Shown here: positions 36,723-45,130 of the stretch, piece by piece
How the letters are laid out: each line of letters opens with the position of its first letter
Position numbering within the stretch: position 1 is the first letter of the stretch
Source: Propionispira arboris
Lineage (GTDB): Bacteria > Bacillota > Negativicutes > Selenomonadales > Selenomonadaceae
Length of the DNA: 64,000 bases
Direction: 5' to 3'
NCBI RefSeq assembly: GCF_900109225.1
Contig: NZ_FNZK01000007.1
Location: 117,889 to 181,888, forward strand
The notes under the pieces: generated by a model
Databases searched by the model: none
What the model was told of the DNA's origin: nothing
What the model saw: only the letters and a program-made list of their open reading frames with translations
Program-made: the position numbers and the translations under genes

Positions 36723-37802
36723 ATGGCTGATTTAAAGATAAAAATTTGTGGTATGGAGTTTAGCAATCCGGTTATGCCGGCTGCCGGACCACCGGTACGG
36801 GATGGCCTTATGTGTCAGGCGGCAGCACGTGGTGGTGCCGGGGCTATCGTAACAAAAACCATTTCGGTTGAACCGGCCGATGTTCCAAGACCTTGTATGG
36901 CAGAGGTCAAAGGAGGCTTTTTAAATACAGAATTATGGTCGGAACTGCCGAAAGAACAATGGCTGGCCGAGGAATATAAACTGGCAAAAGCTACAGGACT
37001 GCCGCTGATTATTGGGCTTGGTTACACAGCTGAACAGATTGAAATTCTGGCACCGTTGGTGGCACCTTATGCGGATGCTTTGGAGCTTTCGACGCATTAT
37101 GTTGGCAATGATATTTCCCCCATCATCAATGCATTGAAAGCGGCTAAGCAAGCGGTGGATGTACCAGTGTTCATGAAGATGAGTCCGCATCCGAATATCC
37201 AGGAAATAGCACAAGCGGTTGAAGCGGCAGGAGCCGATGGACTGGTTATGATTAATTCGTTTGGTCCTTGTATGGGAATTGATTTGGAAACAGGACTTCC
37301 TCTAATGGGGAGCGCAAACGGCTATGGATGGTTGTCTGGTGCGGCGATTAAACCATTGGCTCTGCGCTGTATTTATGATGCAGCACAGGTTGTAAAAATT
37401 CCTATTATTGGTGTAGGTGGTATTACCTGTGGGCGCGATGTGGCAGAAATGTTTATGGCTGGAGCAGCTGCTGTACAGGTTTGTACGGAAGCCATTTTGA
37501 AAGGACCAGCGATTTATGGGAAAATCGTCAAAGAATTAGATGCTTTTTTGGATCAGCATGGATATGCTTCAGTAGTTGAAATACAAGGTTTGACACAACG
37601 AAAAGTAGTCGAGCAGCAAAAAACAGCTACGGTGGCGATACCATCCGTTGATCTAGATAAGTGTACGCTGTGTGGTCTTTGTATAGTGAGTTGTCCATAT
37701 GATGCTATTTCGCGTGATACGAAATTAAAAATCGCTGCGGATAAATGTTTTGGTTGTGGTTTATGTATCAGCCGCTGCCGGCAAAATGCATTGAGCTTTT
37801 AA
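36723..37802 (+). CDS. preA: PreA-type dihydropyrimidine/dihydroorotate dehydrogenase-like protein with 2x[4Fe-4S]
   Basis: 359 aa: a DHOD-like FMN TIM barrel (GMEFSNPVMPAAGPP; PVFMKMSPH; IIGVGGITCGRDVAEMFMAGAAAVQVCT) followed at about 310-358 by two CxxCxxCxxxC clusters. This is the layout of PreA, the catalytic subunit of NAD-dependent dihydropyrimidine dehydrogenase. The usual partner PreT (FAD/NAD subunit) is absent, so electrons probably come from ferredoxin or another flavoprotein. Next to a dihydropyrimidinase it should reduce or oxidise a pyrimidine- or purine-derived ring. GGAGG precedes the start. Confidence 0.88.
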   Translation: MADLKIKICGMEFSNPVMPAAGPPVRDGLMCQAAARGGAGAIVTKTISVEPADVPRPCMAEVKGGFLNTELWSELPKEQWLAEEYKLAKATGLPLIIGLGYTAEQIEILAPLVAPYADALELSTHYVGNDISPIINALKAAKQAVDVPVFMKMSPHPNIQEIAQAVEAAGADGLVMINSFGPCMGIDLETGLPLMGSANGYGWLSGAAIKPLALRCIYDAAQVVKIPIIGVGGITCGRDVAEMFMAGAAAVQVCTEAILKGPAIYGKIVKELDAFLDQHGYASVVEIQGLTQRKVVEQQKTATVAIPSVDLDKCTLCGLCIVSCPYDAISRDTKLKIAADKCFGCGLCISRCRQNALSF

Positions 37803-37828
37803 ATAAGAAAATAAATGGGGGCTTGGCA

Positions 37829-39205
37829 ATGGCAAAGATACTGACGGGCGGCACAATCGTTACAGCACTCGAAACATATCAGGCCGATATACGTTTCGAA
37901 AATGGGAAAATCAATGCAATTGGTTTTTTCCCCGCTCAAGCGAGCGATGAAATAATCGCTGTAGACGGTTGTTATCTTTTCCCTGGCGGCATTGATCCGC
38001 ATACGCACTTGGATTTAGCAGTCGGAGCGACAAGAACTGCCGATGATTTTTTTACAGGTACGAAAGCTGCTGCGGTGGGCGGGACAACGACAATTCTTGA
38101 TTTTGCCACACAGGATAAAGGCAAGACTTTACAAGAGGCACTTCAGGTCTGGCATCAGAAGGCAAACGGAAAAAGCTTTATCGATTATGGCTTCCATTTG
38201 GCTGTTTGTGATCTTACCACATCCGTGAAAGTCGAGTTAAGCTCTATTGCCGAGTCTGAAGGTGTAACATCGGTTAAGCTATATCTAGCTTATAAAAACA
38301 CGATGCAAGTTGATGATGCGGCACTGCTTGAAGTTCTGGAAATTAGTAAAAAAGCTGGTTTTTTAGTGTGTGTGCATTGTGAAAATGGTGATCTGATTGA
38401 TTCTTTTGTTAAACAAGCACAGGCAAAGGGGCAGACAGAGCCCAAATACCATGCCAAGACACGCCCGGCTTTTGTGGAAAGAGAAGCGACGGCTCGGGCG
38501 ATTGCCTTGGCAGAGTTTGCCAGAGCACCTTTGTATGTAGTGCATGTAAGTTCGCAGGCTGCTTTAAAGGAAATTGCCGCCGCAAAAAGTCAGGGTCTGG
38601 CTATCTATGGCGAAACATGCCCGCAGTATTTATTACTGGATGAATCGGCTTATGAACAGCCTGGTTTTGCCTCCGCCAAATATGTGATGTCCCCGCCGCT
38701 TCGCGCCAAAGACAATCAAGAGTTTCTTTGGCAGGGCTTAAGTCAGTCTCTTTTGGCAACGGTTGGTTCCGATCACTGCTCCTTTAATTTTGCCGGGCAA
38801 AAAGAATTGGGTCGTCAGGATTTTTCCCAGATACCCAACGGTGGACCTGGCATAGAAAATAGATTTGGTCTTTTATATACATATGGAGTAATGGCGGGAC
38901 ATTTGACGTTGAATCAGTTTGTGGCGGTTACATCGACAAATGCGGCAAAATTGTTTGGACTTTTTCCGCAAAAAGGGACGATTGCTGTGGGAAGTGATGC
39001 CGATATCGTTGTCTGGGACCCTGCCGTGCGGTCAATTATTTCAGCGGCCAAGCAACAGCAAAATGTCGATTATAATCTTTATGAAGGTTTTAGACAAATC
39101 GGGGCTCCGCGTTATGTATTTTTGCGGGGGGAAAAGATTGTTGCGGGTGGTATTGCCGTGGAAGAACCACAAGGAAAGTATATTAAACGACAACGAACAA
39201 GGTAA
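37829..39205 (+). CDS. hyuA: Dihydropyrimidinase / D-hydantoinase (HyuA type)
   Basis: 458 aa dinuclear-zinc cyclic amidase from the ATG at 37829 (GGGGG 7 nt upstream). Seen: GGIDPHTHLDL with the HxH pair, SVKLYLAYK with the carboxylated Lys, VVHVSS and TVGSDHCSF with the metal Asp. It opens a dihydropyrimidine, hydantoin or similar ring, in this cluster probably a reduced purine breakdown product. It begins 27 nt after preA, forming a two-gene unit. Confidence 0.9.
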   Translation: MAKILTGGTIVTALETYQADIRFENGKINAIGFFPAQASDEIIAVDGCYLFPGGIDPHTHLDLAVGATRTADDFFTGTKAAAVGGTTTILDFATQDKGKTLQEALQVWHQKANGKSFIDYGFHLAVCDLTTSVKVELSSIAESEGVTSVKLYLAYKNTMQVDDAALLEVLEISKKAGFLVCVHCENGDLIDSFVKQAQAKGQTEPKYHAKTRPAFVEREATARAIALAEFARAPLYVVHVSSQAALKEIAAAKSQGLAIYGETCPQYLLLDESAYEQPGFASAKYVMSPPLRAKDNQEFLWQGLSQSLLATVGSDHCSFNFAGQKELGRQDFSQIPNGGPGIENRFGLLYTYGVMAGHLTLNQFVAVTSTNAAKLFGLFPQKGTIAVGSDADIVVWDPAVRSIISAAKQQQNVDYNLYEGFRQIGAPRYVFLRGEKIVAGGIAVEEPQGKYIKRQRTR

Positions 39206-39221
39206 ATCGTAGTTTGTTTTA

Positions 39222-39343
39222 TATATATTAAGTTGCATTAAATATTTTATATGGCAATCGTCAGGAATGGGGTATAGGGTTGAGTGGTGTTATCCTGGCA
39301 GCCTAATAGACTACTGCAATTTTTTTAATGCATTCATTATATA
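39222..39343 (+). repeat. Palindromic intergenic repeat, copy C
   Basis: About 122 nt: TATATATTAAGTTGCATTAAATATTTTATATGGCAATCG at the left (shown in parts: TGCATTAAATATTTTATA then GGCAATCGTCAGGAATGGGG), GTTGAGTGGTGTTA in the centre, CCTGGCAGCCTAATAG and TTTAATGCATTCATTATATAG at the right. The central hairpin arm is deleted. Located between hyuA and the ammonia-lyase gene. Confidence 0.8.
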
Positions 39344-39376
39344 GATCAAAAAAATTTGGGCTGAGGAGCTGGAATA

Positions 39377-40588
39377 ATGAAAGAAATTTTATGGACGGCA
39401 AATTCGATGAAAAAACCACAGGGAGTATCCACAAGTTTTTTAAGTGCAGCGACGGTGAAAACCGTGCAGAACTTTCATGCAAGTTTTCCTGAATATAAAC
39501 CGACACCTTTACGCAATTTGTCGAATTTAGCCAATAAATTAGGCGTAGGCGGGATTTTTGTCAAAGACGAATCTTATCGTTTTGGGCTCAATGCTTTTAA
39601 AGTGCTGGGAGCTTCTTTTGCGATTGCAAAATATTTGGCGAAACGGCTGGATATGGATATTCAGGATTTAGATTTTGCCTTATTGCGTTCGCCAGCCATA
39701 AAAAAACGGTTAGGAGAAATAACCTTTGTTACAGCAACAGATGGCAATCATGGACGCGGTGTGGCCTGGGCGGCAAGACAGTTGCAGCAAAAAGCCGTTA
39801 TTTACATGCCAAAGGGATCGTCTAAAATACGTTTGGAAAATATTCAGGCAGAAGGTGCAACCGCTTCTATTACCGATTTAAATTATGATGATGCCGTACG
39901 TTTGGCAGCGGCAAAGGCTGATGAATTTGGCTGGGTTATTATTCAAGATACGGATTGGGATGGCTATAAGGATATTCCCGAGTGGATTATGCAGGGCTAT
40001 GGCACAATTGCTGCGGAAGCTCTGGCACAGATGCAGCAGTATAAAGCAGTGAAACCAACGCATATTTTTCTACAGGCGGGAGTCGGCTCTTTTGCGGGTT
40101 CGATTGCTGGTTACTTTAGTGATTATTTTGGGCAGGATAAACCCAAAATTAGTGTGGTTGAACCTGATTTAGCGGCGTGTATTTATCAATCAGCACGAGC
40201 TGCCGATGAATCGGCACGAATTGTGACGGGGGACATGGCAACGATTATGGCTGGATTAGCTTGTGGTCAGCCAAATGAGACTGGCTGGAGCATTTTGCGT
40301 GACAATGGAGAATTGTTTTTTTCTTGCCCGGATGAAGTTACGGCGCATGGAATGCGTGTCTTAGGCAATCCAATCGGCGAAGACAACCGTATCATATCAG
40401 GAGAGTCTGGCGCTGTAACCATGGGACTGCTTTCCTTGTTGCTGACAGATCCAAAACTACAAGCAGCAAAAGCACAACTGGGACTTGATGAAACATCACA
40501 GATTCTTTTAATCAGCACGGAAGGTGATACCGATCCAGATGCGTACAGGAAAATCGTTTGGGATGGTTTATATGCAAATGCGTTATAA
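39377..40588 (+). CDS. dpaL: 2,3-diaminopropionate ammonia-lyase (YgeX/DpaL)
   Basis: 403 aa PLP enzyme (fold type II) deaminating 2,3-diaminopropionate to pyruvate and ammonia. Seen: KDESYRFGLNAFKVLG with the PLP-binding Lys, TDGNHGRGVAWAA and FLQAGVGSFAGS (phosphate-binding loop). GGAGCTGG precedes the ATG. In purine/urate clusters it releases carbon as pyruvate after the ring has been opened. It starts a tight unit with ygeY and the amidohydrolase. Confidence 0.92.
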   Translation: MKEILWTANSMKKPQGVSTSFLSAATVKTVQNFHASFPEYKPTPLRNLSNLANKLGVGGIFVKDESYRFGLNAFKVLGASFAIAKYLAKRLDMDIQDLDFALLRSPAIKKRLGEITFVTATDGNHGRGVAWAARQLQQKAVIYMPKGSSKIRLENIQAEGATASITDLNYDDAVRLAAAKADEFGWVIIQDTDWDGYKDIPEWIMQGYGTIAAEALAQMQQYKAVKPTHIFLQAGVGSFAGSIAGYFSDYFGQDKPKISVVEPDLAACIYQSARAADESARIVTGDMATIMAGLACGQPNETGWSILRDNGELFFSCPDEVTAHGMRVLGNPIGEDNRIISGESGAVTMGLLSLLLTDPKLQAAKAQLGLDETSQILLISTEGDTDPDAYRKIVWDGLYANAL

Positions 40589-40618
40589 ATAAGGACAGTT
40601 GAAAAGGAGAGGAAATCT

Positions 40619-41809
40619 ATGCTAGAAAAGGCCAGAACGGAAGAAGTGACACGTTTATGTCAAGTCTTGATTCAGCAGAAAAGCTATTCTGGATCAGAAA
40701 ATTTAGTGGCGGCTCAAATCAGAAAAACATTTGAAACACTGGGTTACGATGAGATTATTGTGGATGAATATGGAAATATTATTGGCCATATGAAAGGGAA
40801 AAGACCCGGAAAATCGATTTTACTTGATGGACATATTGATACGGTGCCAGTCCCCGATCCTGTGAAATGGAAGCATGACCCGTTTGCCGGAGAAGTCGAA
40901 GCGGGCCGGATATATGGGCGCGGTGCTTCTGATATGAAAGGTGCCGTTAGTGCCATGATTTTGGCGGTACATTATTTTGCCAAAGACTGCCAGCATGATT
41001 TTGCCGGAGATATTTATGTTGCTGGGGTTGTCCATGAAGAATGTTTCGAAGGAATTGCCGCCAGGGCTATTAGCAAAAGGGTAAAACCGGATTATGTGGT
41101 CATTGGTGAAGCATCTGAGCTTAACTTAAAACGCGGGCAGCGCGGCCGGGCCGAAATTGTTATTGAAACAGAAGGGAAATCTGCTCATTCGGCGAATCCG
41201 CAGATGGGCATTAATGCAGTTTATAAAATGGCAAATCTTATTGCTAAAGTCTGCACTTTGCCCATGACAAACCATCCAGTTTTGGGGCAGGGAATCTTGG
41301 AGTTGACGGATATTAAATCGTCACCTTATCCGGGGGCGTCGGTGGTGCCTGATTTATGCCGTGCCACGTATGATCGCCGTTTATTAGTGGGCGAAACCAA
41401 AGAAGCTGTTTTGGCGCCGATTCTGAGTTTGATCGATGAATGCCAGCGAGAAGATCCAAAACTGCAAGCCAAGGCCTATTTTTCCCAGGGTGAAGAAAAA
41501 TGTTATACGGGAAATCATATCGCCGGCGAACGCTTTTTTCCGGGATGGCTGTATGACGAACAGGATGAATTTGTGCAGGCGGCTTTTACAGGCTTGTGCA
41601 ATGCCGGTCTGAAACCGGAAATCACCCAATATTCATTTTGTACCAATGGCAGCCATTATGCAGGGGAAGCTGGTATACAAACAATCGGTTTTGGTCCATC
41701 ACGGGAAAATTTAGCCCATACAATTGATGAATATATTGAAGTAGATCAGCTTGAAAAAGCTATGGCAGGATATTATGGTATCTTGACTGCGGTTTGTAAA
41801 GTGAGGTAA
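40619..41809 (+). CDS. ygeY: YgeY-type M20 peptidase/deacylase
   Basis: 396 aa M20 zinc hydrolase: LLDGHIDTVPVPDP (ligand His and catalytic Asp), GRGASDMKGAVS (bridging Asp), VVHEECFEG (Glu pair) and GHTIDEYI-like AHTIDEYIEVDQ near the C-terminus. YgeY accompanies YgeX in the E. coli and gut-anaerobe uric-acid clusters, where it probably hydrolyses an N-carbamoyl or peptide-like intermediate to yield diaminopropionate. GGAGAGG precedes the start; it follows dpaL by 30 nt. Confidence 0.88.
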   Translation: MLEKARTEEVTRLCQVLIQQKSYSGSENLVAAQIRKTFETLGYDEIIVDEYGNIIGHMKGKRPGKSILLDGHIDTVPVPDPVKWKHDPFAGEVEAGRIYGRGASDMKGAVSAMILAVHYFAKDCQHDFAGDIYVAGVVHEECFEGIAARAISKRVKPDYVVIGEASELNLKRGQRGRAEIVIETEGKSAHSANPQMGINAVYKMANLIAKVCTLPMTNHPVLGQGILELTDIKSSPYPGASVVPDLCRATYDRRLLVGETKEAVLAPILSLIDECQREDPKLQAKAYFSQGEEKCYTGNHIAGERFFPGWLYDEQDEFVQAAFTGLCNAGLKPEITQYSFCTNGSHYAGEAGIQTIGFGPSRENLAHTIDEYIEVDQLEKAMAGYYGILTAVCKVR

Positions 41810-41814
41810 ATCCA

Positions 41815-43401
41815 ATGAAATACCTGATTAAAAATGGACAGATTATCGATGGCACAGGCAAAGAACGTTTTGCGGGGGACCTGCTTATCGAAAATGAACG
41901 CATTGCGGCTATTGGTGTTATTGAGGCGACGGACGTTGATCAAATATTCGATGCACAAGGTAAAATTGTCGCACCGGGATTTATCGATACCCATAGTCAT
42001 TCTGATTTGCAGGTATTGGTTAATCCTTATATTGAACCGAAAATTCGGCAGGGGGTTACAACGGAGCTACTGGGACAAGATGGTATTTCAATGGCTCCCT
42101 TGCCTGCCCGGTACATTTCACCTTGGCGAAAAAACCTAGCAGGTCTCGATGGTGATAGTGAGGATATTGACTGGTCTTACGAGACGACAGACGGATATTT
42201 GAAACTTTTGGAACAACAAGGTGTGGGCCTTAATGAAGCCTATTTAGTGCCGCATGGGAATGTCCGCATGGAAGCGATGGGACTTACGAATCGACCGCCA
42301 ACCGCGCAAGAAATGCAAAAAATGTGTGATATAACCGATCGTGAAATGCAAGCTGGTGCCTATGGATTGTCAACGGGACTTATCTACATGCCCTGTGCTT
42401 ATTCGGGGCTTTCTGAAATTGTCGCTTTGTGTAAAGTAGTAGCAAAGTATGATGGCGTTTTTGTTGTCCATCAACGCAGTGAAGCAGACACTATTTTGGA
42501 ATCGATGGAAGAAATATTGGAAATTGGCCGTCAATCGGGCGTCAAACTTCACTTTTCCCATTTTAAAGTATGTGGTCGTAAAAACTGGCGATTTATCGAA
42601 CCGGTGATTGCCCTTTTGGATAAGGCTAAAGCGGAAGGTCTGCAAGTCTCCTTTGATCAATACCCGTATGTTGCTGGTAGTACCATGCTTGGTGTTATTT
42701 TGCCGCCTTGGGTGCATGACGGTGGGACAGATCAGCTGTTGAAACGATTAGAAGATGCAGACCTTCGGCAAAAAATGATTTACGATATGGAACATGGTTT
42801 GTATGGCTGGGATAATTTTGTTGATTTTGCGGGGCTGGATCAGATTTTTGTAACGAGTGTTAAATCACAGAAAAACATAGATCTGATTGGTAAAAACTTA
42901 GTGGAAATTGGTCAAATTCGTCAGAAAGATACGTATGAGGCGGTTTTTGATTTATTGTATGAAGAGGAAAATGCCGTTGGTATGGTTGATTTTTATGGTA
43001 TAGAAGAACATGTCACTCGATTTATGTGTCGACCAGAACAAAATGTTTGCACAGATGGTCTTTTGGGCGGCAAACCGCATCCTCGGGTTTATGGCTCGTT
43101 TCCGAGAGTTTTGGGCAAATATGTGCGGGAAGAAAAAGCACTGACTTTAGAGTCCGCAATTTATAAAATGACGGGAAAACCAGCTGCGGTATTTGGTTTT
43201 AAGGACAGAGGCACGATTCAAATTGGTAACTTTGCTGATCTTGTTATTTTTGATCCAGAAGTCATAATGGATCGGGGGACCTTCATTGAACCCATTCAGT
43301 ATCCCGCAGGAATTCAGGCTGTTTTTATAAATGGTGAACTCGTTTTACAGCAAGGAATTTATGAAAAAAAATGCCCCGGCAAAGTTTTGCGACGCGCTTA
43401 A
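41815..43401 (+). CDS. N-acyl-D-amino-acid deacylase / D-aminoacylase-like amidohydrolase
   Basis: 528 aa amidohydrolase: PGFIDTHSHSDLQVL (HxH metal pair), QGVTTELLGQDGISMAP and LHFSHFKVCG with a further His ligand. The C-terminal DLVIFDPEVI segment is typical of the family. Nearest types are D-aminoacylase and dihydroorotase-like enzymes. It starts 5 nt after ygeY, so it is co-translated. In this cluster it probably deacylates or decarbamoylates an N-substituted amino acid formed from ring opening, rather than free D-amino acid conjugates. Confidence 0.85.
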   Translation: MKYLIKNGQIIDGTGKERFAGDLLIENERIAAIGVIEATDVDQIFDAQGKIVAPGFIDTHSHSDLQVLVNPYIEPKIRQGVTTELLGQDGISMAPLPARYISPWRKNLAGLDGDSEDIDWSYETTDGYLKLLEQQGVGLNEAYLVPHGNVRMEAMGLTNRPPTAQEMQKMCDITDREMQAGAYGLSTGLIYMPCAYSGLSEIVALCKVVAKYDGVFVVHQRSEADTILESMEEILEIGRQSGVKLHFSHFKVCGRKNWRFIEPVIALLDKAKAEGLQVSFDQYPYVAGSTMLGVILPPWVHDGGTDQLLKRLEDADLRQKMIYDMEHGLYGWDNFVDFAGLDQIFVTSVKSQKNIDLIGKNLVEIGQIRQKDTYEAVFDLLYEEENAVGMVDFYGIEEHVTRFMCRPEQNVCTDGLLGGKPHPRVYGSFPRVLGKYVREEKALTLESAIYKMTGKPAAVFGFKDRGTIQIGNFADLVIFDPEVIMDRGTFIEPIQYPAGIQAVFINGELVLQQGIYEKKCPGKVLRRA

Positions 43402-43430
43402 CCAATAAAACATATCGCAGGAGGTTTGTT

Positions 43431-44204
43431 ATGCAAGAAAATTCAATAAAATCAACTTTTGCCGCGATGCAGGCAGCAATTGAGCAAAAACAAAGTGTTG
43501 ATGTTATGACGCTGCTCAGTTCATCTGGCGAAACGCAAATGCTCCTGCTTTATAAAAATGGAGAAATAGTCGGTGAAATTATCAATCTTGATTTTACCAA
43601 CAAAATAAAGTCCTATCAAAAGAACCACAGTTGGAACAAACCTGTTTTGTTTACCATGGTCGATGCGCAGGGGGCATCACAGCAAATTTTTTGGGATCGG
43701 GTTTTGCCGCAGCCCAAGGTTTTCATCTTGGGTGCTGGACATATAAGCAGATCGTTGGCAGCCATTTTATCGATTCTGGAATATGAGGTAATCGTGGCGG
43801 ATGACCGTCCTGATTTTGCGAATATACGGTCTTTTCCTACGGCACAGACGGTATTGTGTGATAGCTTTGAAAATATTATTTCTCGGCTGATGCCGACGGT
43901 TGACGTCAATACAGCTGTTGTTATTGTTACCAGGGGGCATCGCTATGATTTTCTTTGTTTGAAAAATTTTTTGACTGCGAATTTTGGCTATCTGGGGATG
44001 ATTGGCAGCCAGTCTCGTATCAAAGGGACGCTGCAGAGACTGCTCGAAGAAGGTGAAGATCCGGTTCGGCTGCGTAAAATTCATTCGCCGATTGGCATAG
44101 CGATTGCTGCACAATCTCCGGCAGAAATTGCCATAAGCATTGCAGCCGAGCTTATTGATGTTTTTAATGGTGGGCACGGTCCCTTGAAACGGTTGGAGGA
44201 GTAA
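43431..44204 (+). CDS. xdhC: XdhC-family molybdenum enzyme maturation protein (Rossmann part)
   Basis: 257 aa from the ATG at 43431, with GGAGG upstream. The XdhC C-terminal Rossmann domain is clear: PKVFILGAGHISRSL (nucleotide loop), VIVADDRPDFAN, VTRGHRYDFLCL, GYLGMIGSQSR and IHSPIGIAI. The N-terminal ~90 residues are a diverged XdhC_CoxI-like domain without the usual GSxPRxxG motif. XdhC binds molybdenum cofactor and installs the terminal sulfur (or selenium) ligand in xanthine dehydrogenase. The missing N-terminal motif is found in the next small gene. Confidence 0.87.
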   Translation: MQENSIKSTFAAMQAAIEQKQSVDVMTLLSSSGETQMLLLYKNGEIVGEIINLDFTNKIKSYQKNHSWNKPVLFTMVDAQGASQQIFWDRVLPQPKVFILGAGHISRSLAAILSILEYEVIVADDRPDFANIRSFPTAQTVLCDSFENIISRLMPTVDVNTAVVIVTRGHRYDFLCLKNFLTANFGYLGMIGSQSRIKGTLQRLLEEGEDPVRLRKIHSPIGIAIAAQSPAEIAISIAAELIDVFNGGHGPLKRLEE

Positions 44205-44207
44205 AAG

Positions 44208-44525
44208 ATGGATATAACATTAATTCCCCATATCTGTCAGTCATTAAAAGAGTCAAAACAAGTTGTTTTAGCGACGATTGTCGCAACCAAAGGTTCTACA
44301 CCACGAAAAACCGGCAGCCAAATGCTTGTTTTTCGTGATGGGCAGGTACGGGGGACGATTGGCGGTGGCTGCGGTGAAGCGGACGTGAAAATGGCTGCAT
44401 TATGTGTATTCGATGCAGGGCAAGCATCGCTTCATACGGTCACGATGCTTAACGATGCTGCCAGTGAAGAAGGCATGGCCTGCGGCGGCATTATGCAAGT
44501 ATTTTTGCAGTTAATTGGAGAATAG
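44208..44525 (+). CDS. XdhC_CoxI N-terminal-domain protein (stand-alone)
   Basis: 105 aa. Carries exactly the domain lacking its motifs in the previous gene: VVLATIVATKGSTPRKTGSQML, GTIGGGCGEADV and MACGGIMQVF. Together the two genes cover a complete XdhC in split and reversed order. It begins 3 nt after the upstream stop and ends the island; a long hairpin follows. Probable role in maturing the molybdenum hydroxylase. Confidence 0.87.
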   Translation: MDITLIPHICQSLKESKQVVLATIVATKGSTPRKTGSQMLVFRDGQVRGTIGGGCGEADVKMAALCVFDAGQASLHTVTMLNDAASEEGMACGGIMQVFLQLIGE

Positions 44526-44541
44526 TCGGAAAATATAATAA

Positions 44542-44597
44542 AGCCATAGCAAAGAACCTCACACTCTCTTGAATATGTGAGGTTCTTTGCTATGGCT
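44542..44597. terminator. 22-bp perfect inverted repeat between convergent genes
   Basis: 44542-44563 pairs without mismatch with 44576-44597 around a 12-nt loop. There is no T-run on the plus side and only a broken one on the minus side. It separates the plus-strand purine island from the minus-strand XRE gene and probably terminates both. Confidence 0.7.
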
Positions 44598-44616
44598 ATA
44601 AATAGCTGGTTAAGAA

Positions 44617-44919
44617 TTATTTTAGCATTTCTTCTAAAAAAGATTGCAAAGCCTGTTTTTGCTCAATATTTAATTTTCGAATACTGTGTAACAATTTTGT
44701 TGTATCAGGGGGCTCTTCATTAGAGCTGGCTGCAAAAAACTCGTTGAGATTATAGCCTAATGCAGCAATAATACGGTTGATTGTATCAAACGTTGGTTGC
44801 TGCTGACCATTTTCAATGCGGCTTAAATTTGCTTGAGATACCTCGGCTTTTTTTGCTAAATAATTCATGCTTATATTTTGTAATTTCCTTATATTTTTGA
44901 TTTTTTCGCCAATATTCAT
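44617..44919 (-). CDS. XRE-family transcriptional regulator
   Basis: 100 aa. The N-terminal HTH_3 domain (residues 1-60) reads IKNIRKLQNISMNYLAKKAEVSQANLSRIENGQQQPTF in the usual Cro/CI layout (long stretch here split: LAKKAEVSQANLSRIENG is the HTH core). The C-terminal ~35 residues are helical and could dimerise. Three GAATAAG(C/T)AT repeats in the spacer upstream are candidate operators. Target genes are not identifiable; autoregulation and control of the promoter at 44996 are plausible. Confidence 0.88.
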   Translation of the reverse strand: MNIGEKIKNIRKLQNISMNYLAKKAEVSQANLSRIENGQQQPTFDTINRIIAALGYNLNEFFAASSNEEPPDTTKLLHSIRKLNIEQKQALQSFLEEMLK

Positions 44920-44995
44920 GATTTATGCTCCTTTTTATATAGTCGTATAGCTAGTGTAGCATAAAAATTTTTACTGATTACTATGCGAATAAGCA

Positions 44996-45023
44996 TTGAC
45001 TTTAATACTAAAAAGGATATTAT
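44996..45023 (+). promoter_or_regulatory. Putative sigma-A promoter with flanking GAATAAG(C/T)AT repeats
   Basis: TTGACT (44996-45001), 16-nt spacer, TATTAT (45018-45023). Direct repeats GAATAAGCAT at 44987-44996 and 45028-45037, and GAATAAGTAT at 45061-45070, surround it and may bind the divergent XRE protein. Confidence 0.5.
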
Positions 45024-45029
45024 TATAGA

Positions 45030-45130
45030 ATAAGCATAACATGGTTTTTATGGATCGTACGAATAAGTATAAATTTGAAAATGATGTATTTATAGAAACT
45101 TGCTAACGCCGCATGGGAGCGTTTTTTTTA
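45030..45130 (+). ncRNA. Possible ~100-nt untranslated transcript
   Basis: Follows the promoter at 44996 and ends at a small terminator (AACGC/GCGTT stem at 45106-45121, then eight T). No convincing coding frame lies within it. The rest of the spacer to the chemoreceptor start (45131-45360) shows nothing recognisable. Confidence 0.35.
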
